64,000 nt of DNA from Pseudooceanicola antarcticus (GCF_900215355.1 NZ_OBEA01000001.1:434001-498000); one strand, 5' to 3'; counted from the first letter of the stretch, positions 1-9,936 are shown. The notes: generated by a model from the sequence alone, not told the origin. Numbers and translations: made by a program.

Positions 1-362
1 GGGGAAGACTCATCCGGGGCTCCTGTTTCCCTGGCCGTAGGGTAGGCCCGGAGGGCGCTCGGGCAACCCGTTTCCTGCGCCTCGGGCCCGGAACGTCCCG
101 CAGGAAAGGGAAGAATCGGCAGAACGGAATCCCGGAAAACCGCCCAAACCGACACCAAAGAACGTAGCGGCGCGGGGATTAGCAGTATTTTTTGACGATC
201 TCGCGCTTGTGAGCGGCTTGCAGGCCCGAAACCCCCTCCTTATATACCCCTCGAAGCCCGGCGGGCGGGGCGAAACCCCCGCCGGACCGGGTCTCGGAAG
301 AGCCGATGCCGTAATCGGGTCGGACTGCCAGACCATCGCCTTAAGTAGAAGGGATTGCAAAC
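1..362. other. Gene-free leader region upstream of dnaK
   Basis: No convincing gene is visible. A 9-bp inverted repeat lies at 71-79 and 99-107 (TTTCCTGCG/CGCAGGAAA, 19-nt loop), without a T tract, so it may be the end of an upstream transcript or a structured site. A heat-shock type promoter sits at 217-246. The 5' untranslated region after it contains a GC-rich hairpin around 269-293 (GGCGGGCGGGG facing CCCCCGCC). An antisense open frame over this stretch has proline- and arginine-rich composition and no recognisable family, so it was not called. Confidence 0.6.
217..246 (+). promoter_or_regulatory. RpoH (sigma-32) type promoter of dnaK
   Basis: CTTG at 217-220 and CTTATATA at 239-246 are separated by 18 nt. 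This matches the alphaproteobacterial RpoH pattern CTTG-N17/18-CYTATNT. It would start transcription near 253, giving a 5' leader of about 110 nt before the dnaK ATG at 363. The motif is seen directly; its use under heat shock is inferred from the family and the gene behind it. Confidence 0.65.
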
Positions 363-2282
363 ATGGGTAAAGTGATCGGGATTGACCTCGGCACCACCAA
401 CTCCTGCGTCGCCATTATGGATGGCGCACAGCCGAAAGTTATCGAAAACTCCGAAGGCGCACGTACCACGCCTTCGATCGTCGCCTTCACCGATGAAGAG
501 CGGCTGGTCGGCCAGAGCGCAAAGCGCCAGGCCGTCACCAACTCCACCAACACCATCTTCGGCGTGAAGCGCCTGATCGGCCGTCGTGCAGACGACGCGG
601 ATCTGGCCAAGGACCTGAAGAACCTGCCGTTCAACGTCATCGACGGCGGCAACGGTGATGCATGGGTGGAATCCAAGGGCGAGAAGTACTCTCCCAGCCA
701 GATTTCCGCCTTCATCCTCGGCAAGATGAAGGAAACCGCCGAGAGCTACCTCGGCGAAGAAGTCGACCAGGCGGTCATCACCGTCCCGGCCTACTTCAAC
801 GACGCCCAGCGTCAGGCCACCAAGGATGCCGGCAAGATCGCCGGTCTGGAAGTGCTGCGGATCATCAACGAGCCGACCGCCGCTGCCCTCGCCTATGGCC
901 TGGACAAGGAAGAAAGCCACACCATCGCGGTCTATGACCTCGGCGGCGGTACCTTCGACGTCACGATCCTGGAAATCGACGACGGCCTGTTTGAAGTGAA
1001 GTCGACCAACGGCGACACCTTCCTGGGTGGCGAAGACTTCGACATGCGGATCGTCAACTACCTGGCCGGCGAGTTCAAGAAAGAGCACAACGTCGACCTG
1101 ACCCAGGACAAGATGGCCCTGCAGCGTCTGAAGGAAGCCGCCGAAAAGGCCAAGATCGAGCTCTCCTCCAGCCAGTCGACCGAGATCAACCAGCCCTTCA
1201 TCTCGATGGGTGCCAACGGTCAGCCCCTGCACATGGTCATGAAGCTGACCCGTGCCAAGCTGGAAAGCCTGGTGGGTGACCTGATCAAGGGCTCGCTGAA
1301 GCCCTGCCAGGCAGCCCTGAAGGATGCGGGCCTGTCCACCTCCGACATCGACGAAGTCGTTCTGGTCGGCGGCATGACCCGCATGCCGAAGGTCATCGAA
1401 GAGGTGACCAAGTTCTTCGGCAAGGAACCCCACAAGGGCGTGAACCCGGATGAAGTCGTCGCCATGGGCGCCGCCATCCAGGCCGGCGTTCTGCAGGGTG
1501 ACGTGAAGGACGTGGTCCTGCTGGACGTGACCCCGCTGTCCCTGGGCATCGAAACCCTGGGCGGTGTCTTCACCCGCCTGATCGACCGCAACACGACCAT
1601 CCCCACCAAGAAGTCCCAGGTCTTCTCGACCGCCGAGGACAACCAGAACGCCGTGACGATCCGCGTGTTCCAGGGTGAGCGTGAGATGGCCGCCGACAAC
1701 AAGATGCTCGGCCAGTTCAACCTGGAAGACATCCCGCCGGCGCCGCGTGGCATGCCCCAGATCGAGGTGACCTTCGACATCGACGCCAACGGCATCGTGT
1801 CGGTCTCTGCCAAGGACAAGGGCACCAACAAGGAGCAGAAGATCACCATCCAGGCCTCCGGTGGCCTCTCGGACAGCGACATCGAACAGATGGTCAAGGA
1901 CGCCGAGGAGAACGCCGAGGCGGACAAGCAGCGCCGCGAGCTGGTGGAAGCCACCAACCAGGCGGAAAGCCTGATCCACTCGACCGAGAAGTCGATCGAG
2001 GACCACGGCGACAAGGTCGACCCCTCGACCGTCGAGGCGATCGAGCTGGCCGTCGCCGCGCTGAAGGACGAGCTGGAAAAAGGCAACGCCGACAAGATCA
2101 AGGCGGGCATCCAGAACGTCACCGAAGCGTCGATGAAGCTGGGTGAGGCGATCTACAAGTCGCAGATGGACGAGGGCTCGGACGAGCCCGAGGCCGCCGA
2201 CAGCGCCGCCGAGGGATCTTCGGATGACGACGACATCGTCGACGCCGATTTCGAGGATCTGGATGACAACAAGCGTGGCTGA
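363..2282 (+). CDS. dnaK: Chaperone DnaK (Hsp70)
   Basis: Cytosolic Hsp70 that binds exposed hydrophobic peptides in an ATP-driven cycle with DnaJ and GrpE. The 639-aa length is normal for the family. The N-terminal phosphate-1 motif [10 protein letters not shown] is at residues 6-15, the ATPase signature [10 protein letters not shown] follows near 190, the substrate domain begins near 390, and the protein ends in the acidic tail typical of bacterial DnaK ([15 protein letters not shown]). The ATG at 363 gives the conserved [10 protein letters not shown] start. dnaJ follows 91 nt downstream, the usual pair. A sigma-32 type promoter lies upstream. GrpE and the repressor HrcA are encoded about 55 kb away in this window. 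Confidence 0.99.
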   Translation: MGKVIGIDLGTTNSCVAIMDGAQPKVIENSEGARTTPSIVAFTDEERLVGQSAKRQAVTNSTNTIFGVKRLIGRRADDADLAKDLKNLPFNVIDGGNGDAWVESKGEKYSPSQISAFILGKMKETAESYLGEEVDQAVITVPAYFNDAQRQATKDAGKIAGLEVLRIINEPTAAALAYGLDKEESHTIAVYDLGGGTFDVTILEIDDGLFEVKSTNGDTFLGGEDFDMRIVNYLAGEFKKEHNVDLTQDKMALQRLKEAAEKAKIELSSSQSTEINQPFISMGANGQPLHMVMKLTRAKLESLVGDLIKGSLKPCQAALKDAGLSTSDIDEVVLVGGMTRMPKVIEEVTKFFGKEPHKGVNPDEVVAMGAAIQAGVLQGDVKDVVLLDVTPLSLGIETLGGVFTRLIDRNTTIPTKKSQVFSTAEDNQNAVTIRVFQGEREMAADNKMLGQFNLEDIPPAPRGMPQIEVTFDIDANGIVSVSAKDKGTNKEQKITIQASGGLSDSDIEQMVKDAEENAEADKQRRELVEATNQAESLIHSTEKSIEDHGDKVDPSTVEAIELAVAALKDELEKGNADKIKAGIQNVTEASMKLGEAIYKSQMDEGSDEPEAADSAAEGSSDDDDIVDADFEDLDDNKRG

Positions 2283-2312
2283 TCCTTTCAGCCCACGCTG
2301 AGGAACCTCTGG

Positions 2313-2341
2313 GGCCGGTCCTCCCTTCGGGCGGGCCGGCC
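2313..2341 (+). promoter_or_regulatory. Strong hairpin in the dnaK-dnaJ spacer
   Basis: GGCCGG at 2313-2318 pairs with CCGGCC at 2336-2341, and the stem continues inward through a G-U pair and CC/GG pairs to a small TTC loop. There is no T tract after it, so it is unlikely to be a full intrinsic terminator. It could protect the dnaK message from 3' decay or lower dnaJ expression relative to dnaK; that role is inference. Confidence 0.45.
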
Positions 2342-2373
2342 TTCCACGTTCCTGAGGCAAGGGATAACCGACC

Positions 2374-3519
2374 GTGGCAAAACGAGATTACTACGAGGTG
2401 CTTGGCCTCGCCAAAGGGGCCTCGGCGGAGGAGATCAAGAAGGCCTATCGCAAGAAGGCGAAAGAGCTTCACCCCGACCGCAACTCGGACAACCCCAATG
2501 CAGAAGAGCAGTTCAAGGAGGCCAACGAGGCCTATGACTGCCTGAAGGACCCCGACAAGAAAGCTGCCTATGACCGTTACGGTCACGCGGCCTTCGAGGG
2601 CGGCATGGGTGGCGGTGGCCGTCCCGGCGCCGGCGGGCAGGCGGACTTCGCCTCTGCCTTCTCGGATGTCTTCGACGACCTCTTCGGCGATTTCATGGGC
2701 GGGCGTCAGCCCGGCGGCGGACGCCAGCGTGCCACCCGCGGCTCGGACCTGCGCTACAACCTGCGCATCTCCATGGAAGAGGCCTACGCCGGCCTGCAGA
2801 AGGCCATCCGCGTGCCGACCTCGGTGCAATGCGGCACCTGCGAGGGGTCCGGTGCCGAAGGCGGGGCAGAGCCCACCACCTGCCCGACCTGCTCGGGCAT
2901 GGGCAAGGTCCGCGCGCAGCAGGGCTTCTTCACCGTCGAGCGCACCTGTCCGACCTGCTCGGGCATGGGCCAGATCATCAAGAACCCCTGTTCCGCCTGT
3001 GGCGGCCAGGGCCGTGTCGAGCGGGATCGCCAGCTGTCGGTGAACATCCCCGCAGGCGTCGAGACCGGCACCCGCATCCGCCTGGGCGGAGAGGGCGAAG
3101 CCGGGCTGCGCGGCGGTCCGGCGGGCGATCTCTACATCTTCATCGAGGTCGCCAAGCACGAGATCTTCGAGCGTGAGGGCGTCAACCTCTTCTGCCGCGT
3201 CCCCGTCTCGGTGGCCAAGGCAGCGCTCGGCGGCGATATCGAGGTGCCGACCATCGACGGCGGCCGCTCCCGCGTGAAGATCCCCGAGGGGTCGCAATCG
3301 GGCCGCCAGATGCGCCTGCGCGGCAAGGGCATGCCCGCCCTGCGCGGCGGCGGTCAGGGTGACATGTTCATCGAACTGGCGGTGGAAACCCCGGTGAACC
3401 TGACCTCGCGCCAGAAGGAACTGCTGCGCGAGTTCGAGGACCTGTCGGAAGAGAACAACCCCGAGAGCGAGGGTTTCTTCAAATCCGTCAAGGGCTTCTG
3501 GGATTCGATGAAGAGCTGA
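2374..3519 (+). CDS. dnaJ: Chaperone DnaJ (Hsp40)
   Basis: Co-chaperone that delivers substrates to DnaK and stimulates its ATPase. At 381 aa it is a full class I DnaJ: J domain at residues 4-70 with the HPD tripeptide at 33-35, a Gly/Phe-rich linker at 75-115, four CxxCxGxG zinc repeats (cysteines 154/157, 171/174, 193/196, 207/210), and the C-terminal substrate-binding domains. The start is GTG at 2374, which gives the conserved [12 protein letters not shown]-terminus. It shares the dnaK transcript and ends before an intrinsic terminator. Confidence 0.98.
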   Translation: MAKRDYYEVLGLAKGASAEEIKKAYRKKAKELHPDRNSDNPNAEEQFKEANEAYDCLKDPDKKAAYDRYGHAAFEGGMGGGGRPGAGGQADFASAFSDVFDDLFGDFMGGRQPGGGRQRATRGSDLRYNLRISMEEAYAGLQKAIRVPTSVQCGTCEGSGAEGGAEPTTCPTCSGMGKVRAQQGFFTVERTCPTCSGMGQIIKNPCSACGGQGRVERDRQLSVNIPAGVETGTRIRLGGEGEAGLRGGPAGDLYIFIEVAKHEIFEREGVNLFCRVPVSVAKAALGGDIEVPTIDGGRSRVKIPEGSQSGRQMRLRGKGMPALRGGGQGDMFIELAVETPVNLTSRQKELLREFEDLSEENNPESEGFFKSVKGFWDSMKS

Positions 3520-3547
3520 GGCCGGGCGCTTCGGTGAGATTTGAGAG

Positions 3548-3575
3548 GGGCGGTCCGTTGGGCCGCCCTTTTTAT
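3548..3575 (+). terminator. Intrinsic terminator of dnaKJ
   Basis: A 9-bp stem (GGGCGGTCC with GGGCCGCCC, one G-T pair) closes a GTT loop and is followed by TTTTT from 3569. It lies 28 nt after the dnaJ stop codon. Confidence 0.85.
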
Positions 3576-3594
3576 TAACCCACTCATCTCTAGA

Positions 3595-4590
3595 TTAGTC
3601 TAACGGGGTATAGTTTCCTTTGACTTTACCGGTCTGGTAGAGCCAGGGAACCCAGCGTAGTAGCCGATCTTCAGGACCTTCAAGTAAAGCAAAAGTACCC
3701 GTGGTCGAAATCGATTGCATTATGTCCTCTTGAGCCCAGCCGTACCCTCCCACCATGAATGATTCAATGTAGTCGGTAATCAACTTCAGGTTTCCGATCT
3801 CGTCGCTTCCGTCCGCTGTTCCATTAAGCTGACTGAGCCCGAAAACCAATTCTCCATCGGCATCAAGAAATTTTGGGTCTGACAAGCATATTTCCGGGTC
3901 GCTATTTGGATCTTCTACGCAAGGGTTTACGACAAAGGGAGTAGGTCTAGCAAAAATAGAGTTTCCAGATCGATATGCATTCACGATACCGTCTGAGAAA
4001 AAGAATACTATTGCCTTTCTTCGTTCCGCCGCTCTTTCACTTACAAGACGGGTCGAAACCTGCAGAACTAGCTCCAACTCGGTTGGCCCATGAGCCCTAA
4101 AACTATCCATGTACTCCAGAATGTCTGCCGTCTGGCGAGGCACCTCGAACGTTCGGGCTATAGGGCTTTCCTGCCCAATTGGAGGCACTTCATGTTCATA
4201 TGCATAGCCCCTCTCACCATCTTGTTCATGACCTTGAGCTATCAGCGGAGTATGAACTACCGAGATAATGGAATCTGAAAATCCATACTTCCACAACCCT
4301 GCAGCTAAAGACTTAACTTGGCTCTTAAGCAGGGTATACTCATCCTCAATACTACCAGATATGTCGACTATTATAACTACATGAAGCTTATCGTTGGTGA
4401 CGGAGGCGACCTCAGGCAGCGGTTTGGTGGACACCCGGTTAGACGCACTTTTAGCAGCGAGATTAGACCGATCTGAGCTCGAAGTCCTTGTTTCCAACAT
4501 GTAATCCCACCACATCGCAAGGAAGGCCAAGGCAATAGTAACGACAACAGACAGGACTCCGATCCTTAGATGCCAATCTATTTTCTTCAT
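3595..4590 (-). CDS. Membrane-anchored von Willebrand factor A domain protein
   Basis: A 331-aa protein with one N-terminal membrane segment (about residues 9-29) and the rest predicted outside the membrane. The VWA fold is indicated by a complete metal-ion site: D76-x-S78-x-S80 (DISGS), T170 and D200 in FFFSDG. VWA domains bind protein ligands through the metal. After about residue 215 the sequence is unassigned. The gene stands alone, convergent with dnaJ and divergent from radC, and its bases are visibly richer in A and T, with rarer codons than its neighbours, which suggests transfer. An AGGA ribosome site precedes the ATG. No function beyond adhesion or complex assembly can be given. Confidence 0.75.
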   Translation of the reverse strand: MKKIDWHLRIGVLSVVVTIALAFLAMWWDYMLETRTSSSDRSNLAAKSASNRVSTKPLPEVASVTNDKLHVVIIVDISGSIEDEYTLLKSQVKSLAAGLWKYGFSDSIISVVHTPLIAQGHEQDGERGYAYEHEVPPIGQESPIARTFEVPRQTADILEYMDSFRAHGPTELELVLQVSTRLVSERAAERRKAIVFFFSDGIVNAYRSGNSIFARPTPFVVNPCVEDPNSDPEICLSDPKFLDADGELVFGLSQLNGTADGSDEIGNLKLITDYIESFMVGGYGWAQEDIMQSISTTGTFALLEGPEDRLLRWVPWLYQTGKVKGNYTPLD

Positions 4591-4835
4591 TTCAGAATCC
4601 TGACTATTTGCATTGGCATTTTCGGTTCACGTGTCCGACCGTCCAAAACACTTTACAATTCAAATAGGTATCAACACTGACGTATGCCATCTACCATGCG
4701 CCAGCACGCTAGCTAAAATACAGAATTTTCCGGTATAAATCTGCGCATTTTTTGCTCTATTCTACGAACTTTATGAAGGCTGTAGATTCGCCCCCCTTCA
4801 CCCCCCATTAACCACCCCTCGCGCACCCTGTGCGC
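4591..4835. other. AT-rich spacer between the VWA gene and radC
   Basis: This 245-nt stretch is clearly more AT-rich than the surroundings up to about 4790 and has no open frame of note. It must hold the divergent promoters for the VWA gene and radC, but no clear -35/-10 pair could be chosen. Together with the VWA gene it forms a compositional island of about 1.2 kb. Confidence 0.5.
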
Positions 4836-5597
4836 ATGACCGACCCGCGCGCCTTTCACGAAGCCTCTCTGCCGCTCTTCCCTTCGGAGGAAGCGCCGGA
4901 GGTGCCGCTGCCCTCCGGCAAGCTGCCCTCCTATATCGCCGACCACCGCAAGCGCCTGCGGGAACGCTTCATGCAGGGCGGGGCGAATGCCCTGCCGGAT
5001 TACGAGATGCTGGAGCTCGTGCTGTTCCGCGCCAATGTGCGGCAGGACATGAAGCCCCTGGCAAGGCGGCTGCTGGAACGGTTCGGGGATTTCAACTCGG
5101 TCGTGACTGCTCCGCCCGAGCATCTGGTAGAGGTCGCGCAGGTCGGGCCGGCCGTGATCTGCGAACTGAAGCTGATCGAGGCCGCCGCGCAAAGGCTGGC
5201 GCGGGCAAGGGTGATGGGAAGGCCCGTCGTCAGCTCGTGGAACGCGCTGATCGACTATTGCCACACCGCCATGGCGCACCGCGAGACCGAGCAATTTCGG
5301 GTGCTCTACCTGGATCGGAAGAACGTGCTGATCGCCGACGAAGAACAGGGGAGGGGCACGGTCGACCACGTGCCCGTCTACCCGCGCGAGGTGGTGAAAC
5401 GGGCGCTTGCCCTCAATGCCTCCGCCCTGATCCTGGTGCACAACCACCCCTCCGGCGATCCGACACCCAGCCAGGCGGATATCGACATGACGGCACAGAT
5501 AGATGCGGCAGCCCAGGCGCTTGGCCTGGTGCTGCATGATCACATCATCGTCGGGCGCTCACGCGAGATGAGCTTCCGCTCCGAAGGCTACCTGTAG
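4836..5597 (+). CDS. radC: RadC-family JAB/MPN domain protein
   Basis: A 253-aa cytosolic protein of the RadC family, historically tied to DNA repair although the activity is unproven. It has a helix-hairpin-helix-like N-terminal half and a C-terminal JAB1/MPN domain with the metal signature H202-x-H204-x7-S212-x2-D215 (HNHPSGDPTPSQAD). The ATG at 4836 was chosen; a GTG two codons earlier at 4830 is also in frame. It is transcribed alone, toward glcG on the other strand. Confidence 0.9.
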   Translation: MTDPRAFHEASLPLFPSEEAPEVPLPSGKLPSYIADHRKRLRERFMQGGANALPDYEMLELVLFRANVRQDMKPLARRLLERFGDFNSVVTAPPEHLVEVAQVGPAVICELKLIEAAAQRLARARVMGRPVVSSWNALIDYCHTAMAHRETEQFRVLYLDRKNVLIADEEQGRGTVDHVPVYPREVVKRALALNASALILVHNHPSGDPTPSQADIDMTAQIDAAAQALGLVLHDHIIVGRSREMSFRSEGYL

Positions 5598-5611
5598 TCC
5601 GCAAGGGCAAA

Positions 5612-5629
5612 CGGCCCCCGAGGGGGCCG
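5612..5629. terminator. GC-rich hairpin between convergent radC and glcG
   Basis: CGGCCCC pairs with GGGGCCG around a short loop, 14 nt after the radC stop and 29 nt beyond the glcG stop. Neither side has a real T tract (TTTG on the minus side), so it is at best a weak bidirectional terminator. Confidence 0.4.
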
Positions 5630-5657
5630 CGCGTGATCCCGGGGCTTGGCTGGCGCC

Positions 5658-6080
5658 TCAGAGTGTCGCCTCGAATGCCGCAAGCCCGGCCTCGGCGACC
5701 TCACGGTCCTGTCCCGGCGTGCCCGAGCTGACACCGATACCGCCGACGCATTCGCCGCCGGCCATGACCGGCAGACCACCGGCCACGACCATCAGCCGCC
5801 CACCAATGGCCGAACCGATGCCATGGGCCGGCGCGCCGGGCTGGGCGGCGGCGCCATACTCATGGGTCGCCTTCTTCGCGCCCGAGGCGGTAAAGCTCTT
5901 GTCGATGGCGATGGTGATCGAGGTCACCTTGCCGCCCTCCATCCGCTCGAAGGCCAGCAGGTTGCCGCCTTCGTCCGTGATGGCGATGCACATGGGCACG
6001 CCGATTTCCGTGGCCTTGGCCTTGGCACCGTCCAGCAACAGGCGCGCATCGGCGAGGTCGAGGCGGGTGACCTGGATCAT
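5658..6080 (-). CDS. glcG: GlcG/HbpS-like heme-binding family protein
   Basis: A 140-aa protein of the GlcG/HbpS (DUF336) family, recognised by the [15 protein letters not shown] and [17 protein letters not shown] segments. In Escherichia coli, glcG is part of the glycolate operon next to malate synthase G, and the same pairing is seen here. Its ATG at 6080 overlaps the glcB stop codon by 4 nt (ATGA), so the two are translationally coupled. The precise role of GlcG is unknown; some relatives bind haem or cobalamin. A longer upstream reading frame inside glcB exists but is a shadow of glcB. Confidence 0.85.
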   Translation of the reverse strand: MIQVTRLDLADARLLLDGAKAKATEIGVPMCIAITDEGGNLLAFERMEGGKVTSITIAIDKSFTASGAKKATHEYGAAAQPGAPAHGIGSAIGGRLMVVAGGLPVMAGGECVGGIGVSSGTPGQDREVAEAGLAAFEATL

Positions 6081-8236
6081 TGGGGGCTTGCCTTGGCCTT
6101 GGCCTCGCGGCGGCGGGCATGCAGCACTGGCTCGGTATAGCCCGAGGGCTGGGTGGTGCCGGTGAAGATCAGGTCCCGCGCGGCGGCAAAGGCCACGCCG
6201 TCGAAACCGGGTGCCATGGGGGTGTAGCTGGGATCGCCCGCGTTCTGGGCATCCACCTTCACCGCCATGCGCTTCAGCGCCTCTTCCACCTGCGCCTCGG
6301 TCACCAGACCATGCAGCAGCCAGTTGGCCAGGTACTGGGACGAGATCCGCAGCGTGGCACGATCCTCCATCAGCCCGACATCGTTGATGTCCGGCACCTT
6401 GGAGCAGCCTACTCCCTGGTCGATCCAGCGCACCACATAGCCCAGGATGCCCTGGCAATTGTTGTCCAGATCGCGGGAGACCTCTTCCTCGGTCAGGTTG
6501 CGGCCCGCAAGCAGCGGCGGGGTCAGCAGGGCGTCGAGAGAGGCCTTCTCACGCGATTTCAGCTCGTCCTGGCGGGCGAAGACATCGACCTGGTGGTAAT
6601 GCGTCGCGTGCAGCGTGGCGGCCGTGGGGGAGGGGACCCAGGCTGTATTGGCCCCGGCCATCGGATGGCCGGTCTTGGCCTCCAGCATCTCGGCCATGCG
6701 GTCGGGCTTGGCCCACATGCCCTTGCCGATCTGGGCGCGCCCCTGCAGGCCACAGGCCAGGCCCGTGTCCACGTTGCCGTTCTCATAGGCCTGGAGCCAG
6801 GCGGCACCGGCCATCTCTGCCTTGGGAATGAAGGGCCCGGCCTGCATCGAGGTATGGATCTCGTCGCCGGTCCGATCGAGGAAGCCGGTGTTGATGAAGA
6901 CCAGCCGGTCCTTCACCGCGCGGATGCATTCGCGCAGGTTCACCGAGGTGCGGCGCTCTTCGTCCATCACCCCCAGCTTCACGGTATTCTTGGGCAGACC
7001 CAGGATCACCTCGACCTCGGCATAGAGCTTCTCGGCGAAAGCCACTTCCTCGGGGCCGTGCATCTTCGGCTTCACCACGTAGACCGAGCCCTTGCGGGAA
7101 TTGCGCGGCCCGCTCTCCTTCTTCAGGTCGTGCATGGCGCAGGCGACGGTGACCAGGGCGTCCAGCATGCCCTCGGGGGTCTCTTCGCCCTCGCAGAGCA
7201 CGGCGTCGGTGGTCATCAGGTGGCCCACGTTGCGCACCAGCAGCAGGGCACGGCCCTGCAGCGACATCGGCTCTCCGGCGGGGGAGAGCAGCGCCATGTC
7301 GGGGGCCAGGCGGCGGGTCATCTGCTTGCCGCCCTTCTCGAAGCTCTCTTCAAGGTCACCCTTCATCAGGCCCAGCCAATTGGCATAGACGGCGGTCTTG
7401 TCGGCGGCATCGACGGCGGCAACGCTGTCTTCGCAATCCTGGATCGCGGTCAGGGCGCTTTCCAGCAGCACGTCCTTCAGACCAGAGGGGCTGTCACGGC
7501 CCACCGGATGGGCGGGGTCGATCAGCAACCCGATGTGCATGCCGTTGTGGCGCAGCATGTAGGTGGCGGTCTCGCCTTCCTCGCGGTAGCCGACAAAGGC
7601 TGCGGGGTCCTTGAACCCATGTACGCCCGAAGGCGACACGGCCACCAGCTCTTCGCCGCCGCGGCGGTACTCGGTCACCTCGGCATGAGAGATCGTCTTC
7701 AGCGGCACTGCCAGGTCCAGGAACTCGGCCGCCCAGGCCACCGCCTGCGCACCGCGCTTGGGGTCATAGCTCTTGCCCTCGGGCGCGCCGGGCAGGGCGT
7801 CGGTGCCATAGAGCGCATCGTAAAGCGAACCCCAGCGGGCATTGGCAGCGTTCAGCGCGAAGCGGGCGTTCATCACCGGAACCACCAGCTGCGGGCCTGC
7901 GGTCACGGCGATCTCGTCATCGACGTTCTTCGTGCCGATGGTGAAATCGGGGCCCTCGGGCACCAGGTAGCCGATCTGCTTCAGGAAGGCGCGATAGGCC
8001 TCGCCGTCCCAGGGCTGGCCCTTGCGGGCGACAAGCCAGTCGTCGATCTGCGCCTGCAGGGTCTCGCGCTTCTCCAGCAGGGCCAGGTTCTGCGGCACCA
8101 GCTTGCGCAGAAGGCGGTCGTAGCCACCCCAGAAGCCCTCGGGCTTCACCCCGGTTCCGGGCAGCACCTGCTCTTCCACGAGGGTGGCGAGCTCTTCTGC
8201 CACGGACAATCCGGCGCGGGTCACGTAACGGGTCAT
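6077..8236 (-). CDS. glcB: Malate synthase G
   Basis: Condenses glyoxylate and acetyl-CoA to malate in the cytosol, for growth on acetate or glycolate. The 719-aa length is that of isoform G (about 720 aa), with the isoform-typical insert after the N-terminal clasp. Family motifs include the acidic [18 protein letters not shown] segment near 260-280, [16 protein letters not shown] near 450 and GKGMWAKPD near 540. GlcG follows with a 4-nt overlap. No isocitrate lyase gene is in the window. A 10-bp inverted repeat lies 68 nt upstream of the start. Confidence 0.98.
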   Translation of the reverse strand: MTRYVTRAGLSVAEELATLVEEQVLPGTGVKPEGFWGGYDRLLRKLVPQNLALLEKRETLQAQIDDWLVARKGQPWDGEAYRAFLKQIGYLVPEGPDFTIGTKNVDDEIAVTAGPQLVVPVMNARFALNAANARWGSLYDALYGTDALPGAPEGKSYDPKRGAQAVAWAAEFLDLAVPLKTISHAEVTEYRRGGEELVAVSPSGVHGFKDPAAFVGYREEGETATYMLRHNGMHIGLLIDPAHPVGRDSPSGLKDVLLESALTAIQDCEDSVAAVDAADKTAVYANWLGLMKGDLEESFEKGGKQMTRRLAPDMALLSPAGEPMSLQGRALLLVRNVGHLMTTDAVLCEGEETPEGMLDALVTVACAMHDLKKESGPRNSRKGSVYVVKPKMHGPEEVAFAEKLYAEVEVILGLPKNTVKLGVMDEERRTSVNLRECIRAVKDRLVFINTGFLDRTGDEIHTSMQAGPFIPKAEMAGAAWLQAYENGNVDTGLACGLQGRAQIGKGMWAKPDRMAEMLEAKTGHPMAGANTAWVPSPTAATLHATHYHQVDVFARQDELKSREKASLDALLTPPLLAGRNLTEEEVSRDLDNNCQGILGYVVRWIDQGVGCSKVPDINDVGLMEDRATLRISSQYLANWLLHGLVTEAQVEEALKRMAVKVDAQNAGDPSYTPMAPGFDGVAFAAARDLIFTGTTQPSGYTEPVLHARRREAKAKASPQ

Positions 8237-8303
8237 GCTGGTCTCCTGTCAAATCTCCGCCGCAAGATATCCGCTTTGCCCCGGCTGGCGATGGAAAAAC
8301 TGA

Positions 8304-8326
8304 ACCTTTCCACGATGTGGAAAGGT
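8304..8326. promoter_or_regulatory. Perfect 10-3-10 inverted repeat upstream of glcB
   Basis: ACCTTTCCAC and GTGGAAAGGT flank GAT. On the minus strand the repeat is followed by TCAGTTTTTCC, so it could be a terminator for the binding protein/OmpA gene that ends at 8355. Its symmetry and its position 68 nt before the glcB ATG also fit an operator. The two readings cannot be separated from sequence. Confidence 0.45.
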
Positions 8327-8354
8327 GGGCTGCGAAAATGGAAAGCAGACGCCG

Positions 8355-9914
8355 TCAGCGCAGCCAGACCTCGACCCGGCGGTTGACCCTGCGCCCCCAT
8401 TCGCTGTCGTCGCAGGCCATGGGCATGGCCTCTCCGAAGGCGTCGGTGCCCAGCTCGATGCGCGACAGGTCGGCGGTCTCGGCGGCGGCGAGGATGGCGC
8501 GGCGCACGGTCTCGGCACGGCGGGCCGAAATGGCGCGGTTGGCCTCGGCACCGCCCTCACCATCCGAGAAGCCGACCAGCAGGATCTGCCGCCCGTCGTA
8601 CTGGCCGCTTTCCAGCGCACCGGCGAGCAGCCGCACGTTGGACAGCGATTGCGCATCCAGCCGGGTCGAGCCGGCGCGGAAGCGGAACGAGGTGGTCAGG
8701 CGCTTCATCCCCGTGAGCGTGCCGATCATGCGCTGCAGCTCGGCCAGGGGCGTTTCCTCTCCGGCCTGGGCGATGGCATTGGCGAAGCGGTCGCCCTGGT
8801 CGTCGATGGCCACCTCCTCGGGCAGCTGGTCGACGAAACCGGCGCGTCGGATGACGTATTGCGCCTGGGGATCGCGGGTATAGGCCAGGAAGTCGCGTGC
8901 CAGCTTGGGGAGCCGCACGGCGGGCTGGTAAAGGAAAACCGGCGCGGTCATCGGGTAATCCTCTGTCTTGGCGTTGCGGCGGGTGGCCTGCAGTGTGAAG
9001 CCGCACTCGCCCGAGAGCGCCAGCCCGGCGGCAGAGCCGACCTCGGAGGCCGAAGAGAGCCCGATGGCGAAGGGGTCGGACAGCACCGCCTGCAAGAGCG
9101 CTTCATCGCTGTCATGCTCGACCGCGGTTTCGGCCAGCGTCACCTCGACCGGGGCCAGCAGCCGGTCCTGCACCACCTGGCCCAGACCAGAGCTCATCCG
9201 CCGCAGATGCGGCACGATGGGCGCATCCGCACCGCCCAGGTCCTGCCAGTTGTCGATCTCTCCGGCATAGACCTTGGCCAGCTCGGGCATGGTGATGCTC
9301 TGCACCGGGTTGCCCGGCGCCACGATGGGCACCAGCGCATCCAGCGCCAGCACCCGCGCGCGGCCCCGCTGGGTCAGATCGCCTAGCCCCGCCTCGCGCG
9401 CCGCGGTCAGCTCGGCCTCGCGCACTTCGCGCAGGGCCATGACCAGGTCGGCCCCATCCGCGATCAGCTCTTCAAAGCCGCGGTCCGTGGTGTGGCTGTG
9501 GATAGTGAACTCTCCGGCCACCCGGCCCGTGTCGCGCTCGCTGAGGGTATAAAGCACCTGTCCCGCCGCGACCTGCTCACGGGTGACGCCAAGGCCCGCG
9601 CGCAGGGCGAACCCCTCGACCAGGGCGGGCATCAGGATCTCTCCGACGGTCTCCGCGCCCGAGATGGTGATGCGGGCGACGAAATCGGTCAGGTCGGGGC
9701 AGCCCGGCCCCGCGCAGAGCACGCCCGAGCCATCCAGCGTCAGCACGCCGAACTCGGTCTGCAGCCGGTAGAATTCGCCGTCGAATCCCAACAGATCGCC
9801 GGACAGCTCGACCGCCCCGTCGCGCGAGGTCAGGGTGACATCCTGCGCCTTGACGGCAAGTGCCGGGCATAAAAGGAAAAGTGCGGCGCAGAACGCCGCA
9901 CGGATAACTCGCAT
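8355..9914 (-). CDS. Periplasmic phosphate-binding-like domain fused to OmpA domain
   Basis: A 519-aa exported protein. Residues 1-23 form a signal peptide ending AVKA. The middle (about 95-350) resembles PstS-type substrate-binding domains, with the segment DALVPIVAPGNPVQSI and tail pattern DFLAYTRDPQAQYVI. The C-terminus (about 395-519) is an OmpA-like peptidoglycan-binding domain (FRFRAGSTRLDAQSL..., LVGFSDGEGGAEANRAISARRAETVRRAI, NRRVEVWLR). The fusion implies a ligand-binding protein tethered to peptidoglycan rather than a free ABC-transporter partner; no transporter genes are next to it. An unknown secreted-protein gene lies 22 nt upstream and probably shares the transcript. Confidence 0.85.
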   Translation of the reverse strand: MRVIRAAFCAALFLLCPALAVKAQDVTLTSRDGAVELSGDLLGFDGEFYRLQTEFGVLTLDGSGVLCAGPGCPDLTDFVARITISGAETVGEILMPALVEGFALRAGLGVTREQVAAGQVLYTLSERDTGRVAGEFTIHSHTTDRGFEELIADGADLVMALREVREAELTAAREAGLGDLTQRGRARVLALDALVPIVAPGNPVQSITMPELAKVYAGEIDNWQDLGGADAPIVPHLRRMSSGLGQVVQDRLLAPVEVTLAETAVEHDSDEALLQAVLSDPFAIGLSSASEVGSAAGLALSGECGFTLQATRRNAKTEDYPMTAPVFLYQPAVRLPKLARDFLAYTRDPQAQYVIRRAGFVDQLPEEVAIDDQGDRFANAIAQAGEETPLAELQRMIGTLTGMKRLTTSFRFRAGSTRLDAQSLSNVRLLAGALESGQYDGRQILLVGFSDGEGGAEANRAISARRAETVRRAILAAAETADLSRIELGTDAFGEAMPMACDDSEWGRRVNRRVEVWLR

Positions 9915-9936
9915 CTGGCACCCCGGTGTCCGGAAC

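Noticed and set aside
1-360. Antisense frame of 116 codons before dnaK
   Set aside because: Proline- and arginine-rich, no ribosome site, covers the promoter and leader of dnaK.
240-2360. A 706-codon open frame antisense to dnaK
   Set aside because: High-GC coding DNA leaves long antisense frames open; the composition (His, Gly, Asp, Val rich) and lack of any family pattern mark it as a shadow of dnaK. The same applies to long antisense frames opposite glcB, secA, infB, nusA, maeB and mutS.
4621-4640. CACGTG core near the VWA gene start
   Set aside because: Only the hexamer matches; the outer bases differ at several positions from parS.
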